A DNA stretch of 9,053 bases from Saprospiraceae bacterium UBA2329 (GTDB lineage Bacteria; Bacteroidota; Bacteroidia; Chitinophagales; Saprospiraceae): positions 41,612 to 50,664 of the forward strand of contig DDUV01000055.1 of assembly GCA_002344975.1 (NCBI GenBank), in the 5' to 3' direction. Shown here piece by piece: positions 1 through 8,000 of this stretch. Below the pieces are notes generated by a model, which did no database searches, was not told the origin of the DNA, and worked only from the letters and a program-made list of their open reading frames with translations. The first letter of the stretch is position 1, and each line of letters opens with the position of its first letter. The position numbers and the translations under genes are program-made.

Positions 1-270
1 GACATCAATCCGGGCGCAACCGAGATTTGCGACGGCATTGATAATGACTGCGACGGCCTGACCGATGAAGGGATCACCTTCACCACTTATTACACCGATG
101 CCGACGGCGATGGTTACGGCACGGGCGTTGGGCAGTCGCTTTGCGCAAATCCGGGGCCGGGCTTTGCTACTCAGGCCGGTGATTGCGACGATAACAATGA
201 CGACATCAATCCGGGCGCAACCGAGATTTGCGACGGCATTGATAATGACTGCGACGGCCTGACCGACATT
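1..270 (+). repeat. MopE-type calcium-binding repeats of gene 1, 201-bp period
   Basis: Bases 1-65 recur exactly at 202-266, so the unit is 201 bp or 67 residues. Each unit carries an acidic loop (DADGDGYG), a Cys in a SLC segment, a DCDDNN segment and an INPGATEICDGIDNDCDG segment. This is the pattern of the MopE-type repeat of secreted bacterial proteins, in which Asp-rich loops are expected to bind calcium. The window begins inside a unit, so the array continues upstream. The last copy runs into TDIDDPD and passes into the HYR-like domain. Confidence 0.9.
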
Positions 271-1623
271 GACGATCCAGACCTGATGAGTACCCCGCTG
301 CAAATGAGCTGTCCGGCGGCGCAAACGCTCCCGCTGAACAGCACCTGCTCGGCCACGCTGCCCGACTACCGCAGCTTGGCCAACCTCTCCGGCGGCTGCG
401 GAACCGTAACGGTCACTCAAATGCCCCTGCCCGGAACTTCCGTCTCGCAGGCCGGCAGCATGATCGTCACCATCATGGCAAGCGACCAAAGCGGCAACAT
501 GCAATCCTGCACGCTCACAGTGAACAAGTTGGATGTGACGCCTCCCTCCGTGACTTGTTTCAACGGCAGCGTTTCCTTCAACGGCCAAAGCTCTATTGCA
601 CTTGATGCAGACGCTCTCAGCGACGCCTCCGACAATTGCGGTATTCAGAGCATCAGTCTGTCGCCCACGGCTATCTTTGCCACACAAGTAGGCCAAAACG
701 TGCCTGTGACCGTCACTGTCACCGATCTGAGCGGCAATACAGCTTCCTGTATTTCAACCGTTTCCGTTTCGGGCTTACCCGAAGGCTGGAGCCAAACACC
801 CAACGGCGTAGGCTGTGCGGGCGGCAACAGCAACACCTACAATCCGGCCACCGGCGTGTGGACAGCCACCAGTACCAACTGCTTCTACGGGCCGCCCTTC
901 ACACAGGATGCATCCAGTTTTGCACAGCGCACGCTCTGCGGCGACGGCAGCATCACGGTACAGGTCACGAGCATTGTCGGCGGCGGATGGGCCGGCGTGG
1001 TGATGCGCGAGAGCAGTGCGCCCGGCTCTAAAAAGGCACAATTGCTGACCAATCTGGGCCAGTACCATCGCCGCGAGTTCCGCACAGCAACCAACGGACA
1101 GGCCACTCCACAGCAAATTTCAAGCAACGGTCGTCACTGGCTGCGCATCGTGCGGGCCGGTAACCAGTTTACCTTGTACGCATCGAGCAACGGCACAAGC
1201 TGGTTTGTCGTTGGCGGGCAAAACATCGTGATGAGCAACTGCATCGAAATGGGATTGGTAGCGACCAATCAGACTGCCAACAGCGCGGTGACGGCTACGT
1301 TCTCCAATGTGAGCTTTACGCAGCCAAACCCGATAGCAGGAGGCCAGTCCGGCATTCAGCCTACGCTCGGACAAGTAGAGTTCGATGTGTTCCCCAACCC
1401 GACAAGCGGCGAGTTGAACCTCAACTTGGAGCAGTACATCGGTCGAAGCGTACGCATCGAAACGTACAGTCTGGAAGGCAAGCTGTTGCAGTTCGCTGAA
1501 TTGGACGAAGTACAACATACGCTGGAACGCCTCGACTTGAGCAGATTCCAAAACGGTATGTACTTGGTGAAAGTGAAGTCTGTCGGCCTGCCGGATGTGA
1601 CAAGGCGAATCGTCAAGCAATAA
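1..1623 (+). CDS. C-terminal part of a large secreted T9SS cargo protein with MopE-type repeats (5' partial)
   Basis: The frame is open from base 1 to the TAA at 1621-1623, giving 540 residues; the true start lies upstream. Domains in order: MopE-type repeats (about residues 1-90, with DxDGDGYG and CDGIDNDCDG motifs); two HYR/Ig-like domains (about 99-178 and 179-258, each ending in an SGN..SC strand, the second opening TPPSVTC); a DUF1349/concanavalin-like domain (about 259-440, with GWAGVVMRE and WLRIVRAGNQFTLYAS); and a T9SS sorting domain (459-540). In known T9SS cargo such a tail directs export across the outer membrane and is then cleaved, so the mature protein should be on the surface or released. 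The MopE motifs suggest calcium binding. No catalytic residues are recognisable, so an adhesive or binding role is inferred only from architecture. The internal ATG at 286 is not the start, because the repeats upstream are in the same frame. An intrinsic terminator follows. Confidence 0.95.
   Translation, partial: DINPGATEICDGIDNDCDGLTDEGITFTTYYTDADGDGYGTGVGQSLCANPGPGFATQAGDCDDNNDDINPGATEICDGIDNDCDGLTDIDDPDLMSTPLQMSCPAAQTLPLNSTCSATLPDYRSLANLSGGCGTVTVTQMPLPGTSVSQAGSMIVTIMASDQSGNMQSCTLTVNKLDVTPPSVTCFNGSVSFNGQSSIALDADALSDASDNCGIQSISLSPTAIFATQVGQNVPVTVTVTDLSGNTASCISTVSVSGLPEGWSQTPNGVGCAGGNSNTYNPATGVWTATSTNCFYGPPFTQDASSFAQRTLCGDGSITVQVTSIVGGGWAGVVMRESSAPGSKKAQLLTNLGQYHRREFRTATNGQATPQQISSNGRHWLRIVRAGNQFTLYASSNGTSWFVVGGQNIVMSNCIEMGLVATNQTANSAVTATFSNVSFTQPNPIAGGQSGIQPTLGQVEFDVFPNPTSGELNLNLEQYIGRSVRIETYSLEGKLLQFAELDEVQHTLERLDLSRFQNGMYLVKVKSVGLPDVTRRIVKQ
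775..1323 (+). other. DUF1349/concanavalin-like domain of gene 1
   Basis: Residues about 259-440 run from LPEGWSQTPNGVGC to VSFTQPNP. The landmarks GWAGVVMRESS, HWLRIVRAGNQFTLYAS and SNGTSWFVVG, followed by a closing GLVATNQ..ATFSNVSF strand, are the usual pattern of DUF1349 / 'regulation of enolase'-like beta-sandwiches in secreted proteins. Such domains are thought to bind glycans or other surface ligands, but no ligand can be read from the sequence. The assignment rests on motif memory, not on a profile search. Confidence 0.65.
1375..1620 (+). other. T9SS type A C-terminal sorting domain (Por secretion tail)
   Basis: Residues 459-540 begin VEFDVFPNPTSGELNL, continue with a YSLEGKLL strand and the GMYLVKVKS strand, and end with a basic RRIVKQ tail at the stop codon. 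FPNPTSGE, a central [L/E]GK and GxYLVKV near the end are the hallmarks of the Bacteroidota T9SS sorting domain. It marks the protein as secreted cargo and is the strongest taxonomic clue in the window. Confidence 0.95.
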
Positions 1624-1645
1624 ATGATTTGATTCTTTTTTAAGG

Positions 1646-1683
1646 AAACGGCTGGGGTGGCAATGCCTCAGCCGTTTTTGTTG
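1646..1683 (+). terminator. Intrinsic terminator after gene 1
   Basis: AAACGGCTG (1646-1654) pairs perfectly with CAGCCGTTT (1669-1677), and the stem can extend inward through GGG (1655-1657) with CCT (1666-1668, one G-T pair). The loop is about 8 bases, and a run of five T (1675-1679) follows. It lies 22 bases after the gene 1 stop, so gene 1 and gene 2 are probably separate transcripts. Confidence 0.9.
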
Positions 1684-1769
1684 GTCCGTTTTTTACAAAA
1701 CGCGGCTCATCTTTTATTCCTCTTCAAAAAAAATCTTCCTCCAGTGAAAACACTTTGAAACCAAATTTT

Positions 1770-1777
1770 TACATTTG
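1770..1777 (+). promoter_or_regulatory. Candidate Bacteroidota -7 promoter box (TACATTTG)
   Basis: TACATTTG is an exact match to the TAnnTTTG -7 consensus of the Bacteroidota primary sigma factor. It sits in AT-rich DNA after the gene 1 terminator and upstream of gene 2, where a promoter is expected. A TTTG occurs at 1754-1757, but it is only 12 bases upstream, while the usual spacing to the -33 box is about 19-21, so the -33 element is weak or absent. Transcription would begin near 1784, leaving a leader of about 220 bases. Confidence 0.5.
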
Positions 1778-2002
1778 TCTCGTACTAACGAGCAGTAAAA
1801 GAATAGCCCGCAGTACTCCCCCTGCTTCTTCCACCGGCATAAGTTCCGGTACAACGATTGCACCCATATCCACCTGATTGACCCATTGCATTATCAGTAT
1901 GGTATCCTGCTGTTAATGAGTGTATTGTATGGAGAATATCCGCCGGAGAGCCGGTGTGCATATAAAGCAACTATTGATTACATTCATCAAAATCCTCTAT
2001 GT

Positions 2003-2071
2003 ATGAGAAATTTATTTACGACAACTTGGGCCATATTGCTCCTTGCCTGCTGTACTACTGCTGCCTGGAGC
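2003..2071 (+). other. Signal peptide of gene 2
   Basis: Residues 1-23: Arg2, a hydrophobic core WAILLLACC, then TTAAWS before Gln24. Ala21 at -3 and Ser23 at -1 fit signal peptidase I, and Gln at +1 is common in Bacteroidota exported proteins. LLAC at 13-16 weakly resembles a lipobox, but Leu at its -2 position is unusual and the later AWS/Q site fits T9SS cargo better. Confidence 0.85.
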
Positions 2072-5000
2072 CAGGTAGATGTAACGGCCACGGCAGGCAC
2101 AACCGGGCCGACAAGTTATTCAACGGTGAATGCGGCATTTACAGCGATTAATGCCGGCACACACCAAGGTGTTATAACCATCAGGATTACCGCCAACACT
2201 ACCGAGCCGGCTACTCCTGTTCCTTTGCTGCGCAGTAACTCACCCTCTAATTACACCAGTGTTACAATTATACCTTCGGGCAATGTAACCGTAAATTCTG
2301 CTGCCGCTCCTACAACGAGTCGTGGAATTATCGAATTAGTAGGTGCAGATAACGTAACCATTGACGGAGATGATCCGGGTACGTCTGGTACGCGAAATCT
2401 AACTTTCCAAATGGCTACTACGACGACTACAGGTACTCAGTGCATCCGCCTCGCTTCCAACTCTACCACAGGCGCAGACGGTGCCGATAACAACACTGTA
2501 AAAAATTGCAACATCATTGGTGGTCGCAGTAGCGCCACCTCAACTACTACTTCTTGGGGTATTCTGATGTCGAATAGTACAGCCGTAACAACTGGTGCGT
2601 ATTCGAGCATGAATACGCTGATTGAGAATAACATCATCACCCGCTGCTATACAGGCATCGGTGCTATTGGAGCTAGCGCCACTTATCTGAACAGCGGCAC
2701 CATTATCCGCAACAACGTGCTTGGCAGCGCCACGAGCGCCGACAACATAGGCTCTCGTGGTATCCTCATTAGCTATTCCGCAAGTACTGCCGGCGTGGGT
2801 TCTGCTACAATACGCAACAACGACATCCGCGTTGGTGATTATGGCGCTACGGGGTATAGTACAACTATTGCTGGAATTGAGGTCGGAACGGTGAACGCCG
2901 GCCTGATCATTGACCGAAACAACATTCATGATATTAACCAACCAAGTAGTGGCGGCTATGGCGCACATGGCATCTACATCACCGGATCAACAAGCACCTC
3001 CGGCGTCACTATGACGAACAATTTCATCAGAGATTGCAAAATGGTGGTTTACCAAACCTCGACAACATCTACCTTCATCCCAACCGGTGTATTCTTTACC
3101 GCCGGTGCTACGAACGTAGTTTTAGACCATAATACAATAGTAATAGGTACACAGCTCGGTTCCGGAGCAAATTTTTCTTCTTTCTGTGTAAATTCCAGCG
3201 TTTCTGGTGTAACCTTTGCCTCGGTCCGCAACAACATTCTGGTAAATACACACAATAGCACCAGTGCATACTGTTTCTACACTGCTGCCACCTCAAACAT
3301 ATCAGGCGGCACGGTTAACAACAATGATTACTACGTTACGGGTTCGGCAAGTGTGGGCTACTATAACTCCGCTACTCGATCCACCCTCTCTGCCTGGCAA
3401 ACTGCCACCGGCAAAGATGCAGCATCGGTAAGCGTCTCCCCGCCCTTTGTCAGCGCCACCGACCTCCACATCCAAACCAGCCCCGCCCCCCCGGCAGTTC
3501 CACTTTTCCAAACAGGGGATGCAGGCACTGGTGTGACAGTTGACTATGACAATGAATCACGAGCAACACCACCTTGTATTGGCGCCGATGAATTCGTACT
3601 TTCCATTTGTTCCAGCGCCGTAGCTGGTAATATTACTGGAAATAGCGTCGCTTGTGTGGCTAGCTCTAACTTGCTTAGTCTGAGCGGCGCCACCTCCGGT
3701 TTGGGCGTGACACAGCAGTGGGCTTATGGCCCGGTAGGCGGCCCTTACAGTACTCCGCTTGGCACTGATGCCACTCAGAACACCAATGGCCTGCCGGCAG
3801 GAAACTGGGAGGTAATATGTACGGTTACCTGTGCATACTGCGGCCCCTGTAGTAACAGCACTGCACCCTTTGCGATCACCATTAACGCCAACCCTACAGC
3901 CACCGCAGGCAGCAACAGCCCCGTATGTGTGGGTTCTCCGCTTGATCTGTCTGTTTTAACCGACATAGGCACTACCTTTTCCTGGACGGGTCCGAACAGC
4001 TTTTCATCAAGCGACCAAAACCCTGTCATTGCTTCCGCTACTTTGGCTGCTGCCGGTACATACAATGTAACTGTCACCGCATCAGGTTGTTCCACTATGT
4101 CTTCTACGGTTGTAACCGTGAATCCCGGTGTCAGCGCTACAGCATCCGCCACGCCCCCTACGGTTTGTGCAGGCGGTAATACGCAGTTGAATGTAGCTGC
4201 GGTTCAGTCGTTTACTACACCGGCTGTGGCAACTTATAATTTTGCAGGTTCATCAGGAGCATATACTACTTTAACCGGCACAACAAACCCAGCGCCAACG
4301 GTGCTTACCGGCAGCACTATTTTAGGCGATGATGTGGGCGTAGGTAATCTACCGATAGGGTTTACTTTTAACTATAATGGATCTTTTGAAACTGTGTTTG
4401 GAATATCTTCTAACGGATTTATTCAATTAGGAAATACTTCAGCCACATTTTCAGGATTTTCAAGTAATGCTCTGGCATCAACGGCAAAGGTTATCGCGCC
4501 GTTCTGGGATGATAACAATACAACAGCAACGACTATACAATACCGCACCGCAGGTACAGCACCCAATAGAACGCTAACCGTTGAATGGGGAGGTATAAAG
4601 ATTGGTGGCGGCGGTAGCGGCACTCATACATTAAATATGCAGGCAATACTGTATGAAGCGACGGGCGTCGTACAATTTGTGTATGGTTCTTCAACAACAG
4701 GTACTGGAACCATAAGTGCAACAATTGGTATATCCGGGGCATCGGGTAACTACAGAAGTGTTACACCATTATCTCCTGCAAATACTTCCACTTCATCAAC
4801 AAGCACAGAAAACACAGGCATATCTGCATTTACAAATATTCCAAGCGGCACCACCTATACTTTCACACCAACAGGTGCGCCATCTTTCATCTACGCTTGG
4901 TCCGAGAACCCTGTAAGCCCTACTACATTGGCAGCTACCAATATTGCCAATCCAATGGCAAATGGCATTACAGAAGATAAAACTTATACTGTAATAGTAA

Positions 5001-8000
5001 CCGGCAATGGTGGCTGTACTGCTACAAGTTCAGTAACAGTTACGGCAGGTGCGGCATTAACAGCTACTCCTACGGCTACACAGAGCAATATTTGCGAAGG
5101 CCAAAGCTCTACTTTGGCCGCGGGTGCTGCAGGAGGCGGCGCTCCATATACTTATCTGTGGGATGACCCTGCCGGATCTACAACCGCTACCATTTCGGTA
5201 AGCCCAAGCAGCACAACTACTTATAATGTAATCATTACCGATGACTGTAACGCCACAACAACAGGTTCGGTTACGGTTATTGTACATCCGGTACCCACTG
5301 CTACCGCAGGCAGCAACAGCCCTGTTTGCGTTGGTTCGGCACTCAACCTGACAGTGAGCACTGATATAGGTGATACTTTTACATGGTCAGGACCTAACAG
5401 CTTTAGTTCTACCCTTCAAAATCCAAGCATCAGCAACGCTACCAGCGCAGTAGCAGGCACTTACAATGTGACCGTAGCTCTGGGGATTTGTTCAGCTACT
5501 TCCTCTACGATTGTAACGACGAATCCCAGCCCTGTCATAAATAGTACCACCGCTACGCCCGCTGCTATCTGTTCGGGAGGCAATAGTACTTTGACAGTAG
5601 CGCTACCAGGTCCGTCGTCTTACTGTACCGTTGCTTTCACGAGTAGTGTCGAAGCTATATCGCTGGTACAGTTTGCTGACATTAATAATTCCAGCGCTTG
5701 TGCAACAGGTGCAGGAGCCGGCGGCGCATTACAAGACTTCACTTCCATTATGGGCAATGTAGTGGCTGGCAGCGCTTACACCATGACCTTATCCGGAACT
5801 ACCGCCGGCAACTATACAAATTACTTTACCGCCTTCTTTGATTGGAATCAAGACGGAGTCTTTGAAACTGCGGTACCCATAGGCAGTATTCTTAACACTG
5901 TCTGCATAGCGCAAGCCACAAATACCGTAACCGTTCCGCTCACCGCGTTAAACGGTACAACGCGCATGAGAATAGTGAAAAATTTCAATGCCTCTCCCTC
6001 CAATCCCTGTGGTTCTTATAGTTACGGTCAGGCAGAAGATTACACATTGAATGTCACGGGAGGTGCTAATGCCTACACCTACCTTTGGGATGACCCGACC
6101 GCTGCCACAACGTCCAGTGTTGTGGTATTGCCCGTGGCTAATACGACTTATAATGTTGTCGTAACGAACGCTAATGGTTGTTCTTCGATCGGCCAGGTTG
6201 CAGTAACCATCAACCCGGCCCCTACTGCCACCGTCTCCGGCGGCGGCACGGTATGCTCCGGCGACCCGTTGCCCAACGTCAGCTTCGCACTGACAGGTAC
6301 GGGACCTTGGAATTTGACCTACAACAACGGCGCCAATGATGTGCCCGTGACCGGCATCAATACCAGTCCTTATGTCATCACCAATGCGCCGGCGGGTACT
6401 TATACAGTTGTCAGCGGCAGCGATGTCAATTGTGCGGGTACCGGCAGCGGCAGCGTCATAGTGGCCGTGAACACTCCGACAACTTGGTACGCCGACACCG
6501 ACAATGACGGCTTCGGCGACCCGAATATGAGTACTTCCTCCTGTACCCAGCCCTTCGGCTATGTTGCCAACAATACCGACCTGTGCCCGGCTGATCCCGA
6601 CAAACAGGCTCCAGGCGCTTGCGGCTGCGGCATAGCGGATACCGACACCGATGGCGATAATACCCCCGACTGCAACGACGGCTGTCCCAACGACCCCAAC
6701 AAAACGGCGCCCGGCGCTTGCGGCTGCGGCGTAGCGGATGTACCTGCCACTTGGTATGCAGATACGGACAATGACGGTTTCGGCGACCCGAACAACTCTG
6801 TTACGGGCTTCGCCTGCGATCAACCCGCCGGCTATGTAGCCAACAATACCGACCTGTGTCCGGCTGACCCGAACAAACAGGTGCCCGGCGCTTGCGGCTG
6901 CGGCGTAGCAGATGTAGCTGCCACCTACTATGCTGATGCTGATGGCGACGGCTTCGGCGCCGGTCCTGCCATACCGGGATTCACCTGTGTCGTACCGACA
7001 GGCACCGTGACCAACAATACCGACCTGTGTCCCACCGATCCTAACAAGCAAGCCCCCGGCGCTTGCGGCTGCGGCGTAGCAGATGTAGCTACGACTTGGT
7101 ATGCAGATACGGACGGCGACACGTATGGCGATCCGAATAGCTCAATTCCGGGCTTCACCTGCAACCAGCCCGTAGGCTATGTAGCCAACAACACCGACTG
7201 CGACGATACCAACAACGCCATCAATCCAGGCGCTACAGAGGTCGTCAATGGCATTGATGACAACTGCAACGGTATGATTGATGAAACCGGCCTCACCTAC
7301 TACCGCGATATGGACGGCGACGGCTTCGGCGACCCGAACAACAGCATGTTGGCAGGCTCTCCGCCTATTGGTTATGTACTGGACAACACGGATTGCAACG
7401 ACAACAACGCATTAGAAAAACCGGGCCAGACATGGTATAAAGACACGGATGGTGATAACTACGCCGAAACCGGTGCTGTGACCATCATCCAATGCACCCG
7501 CCCAACAGGTTATAAAGCAGCTTCTGAACTGACGGCCAACACCGGAGATTGCAACGACAACAACGCGGCTATCAACCCGGGCGCTACCGAAGTTTGCAAC
7601 GGCATTGACGATGACTGCGACGGCTCTACCGACGAGGGCGTACTGACCACTTACTACCTCGATGCCGACGGCGACGGCTATTACACCGGTGCTCCGGTGA
7701 CGGCTTGCACTTCGCCCGGCGCGGGATATGTTACTTCGGTGACCGGCGGCGGTGACTGCAATGATGGTAATGATGATATCAATCCTGGCACAAACGAGCT
7801 TTGCAACGGCATTGATGACAACTGCAACGGTTCTACGGACGAAGGTTTCGATGCCGACAACGATGGCATCGCCGACTGCTTCGACAACTGCCCGAACACG
7901 CCCAACTCCGTCATCCGCCCTATTGCCATTGATGGCAACATCGGCGATTTCGGCGCTCCGATTGCCAACGGCAACGCAGGTGTGAACTACTACTTCTCTG

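Larger units (their letters stand above)
1624..2002. other. Intergenic region between the two large genes
   Basis: These 379 bases hold the terminator at 1646-1683, an AT-rich stretch with the promoter box at 1770-1777, and a leader of about 220 bases before the gene 2 start. The leader has a small inverted repeat, ACCGG (1833-1837) with CCGGT (1846-1850), and a short CCGG-AGAG-CCGG hairpin near 1952. No tRNA, riboswitch or rRNA feature was recognised. The gene 2 frame stays open back to the TAA at 1796-1798, and a 25-codon ORF (1929-2006) overlaps the gene 2 start; neither is a confident gene. Confidence 0.7.
3602..6475 (+). other. String of Ig/PKD-like domains in gene 2
   Basis: Residues about 534-1490 form a Thr/Ser/Gly/Ala-rich series of beta-sandwich modules, each with an early Cys (CVGS, CAGGN, CEGQS, CSGGN, CSGDP), a central Trp strand (FSWTGPNSF, YTYLWDDP) and a final GTYNVTV or TTYNVxx strand. 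Reading order: an opening module (3602-3892), A1 (3893-4126), B1 (4127-5047, split by the nidogen-like insert), B0 (5057-5287, intact), A2 (5294-5527), B2 (5528-6214, split by the GEVED insert) and a last module (6215-6475). A1 and A2 are both 78 residues and match at 56 positions. These modules are probably spacers or stalks. Confidence 0.8.

Noticed and set aside
286..288. ATG 286 as the start of gene 1
   Set aside because: The frame is open to base 1, and the residues before 286 are in-frame MopE repeats continuous with the protein. ATG 286 is followed by no signal peptide.
1120..1620. Minus-strand open frame opposite the T9SS tail
   Set aside because: The + strand here encodes a clear sorting domain. 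The antisense product shows no motif or plausible start context.
1754..1757. TTTG as the -33 promoter element
   Set aside because: Only 12 bases separate it from TACATTTG, too short for the usual spacing of about 19-21 bases.
1916..2002. Alternative upstream start ATG 1916 for gene 2
   Set aside because: It would add 29 residues, including Glu, Arg and Lys, before the hydrophobic core and bury the signal peptide. ATG 2003 gives a normal secretion signal.
2039..2050. Lipobox-like LLAC making gene 2 a lipoprotein
   Set aside because: Leu at the -2 position is atypical, and a good signal peptidase I site (AWS/Q) follows in line with T9SS cargo. It cannot be fully excluded.
5948..7051. Minus-strand open frame of 367 codons
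   Set aside because: It lies antisense to the continuous + strand gene with recognisable Ig, GEVED and repeat domains. Its product is low-complexity with no known motif; the repeats and their regular codon pattern simply keep stops out of this frame.
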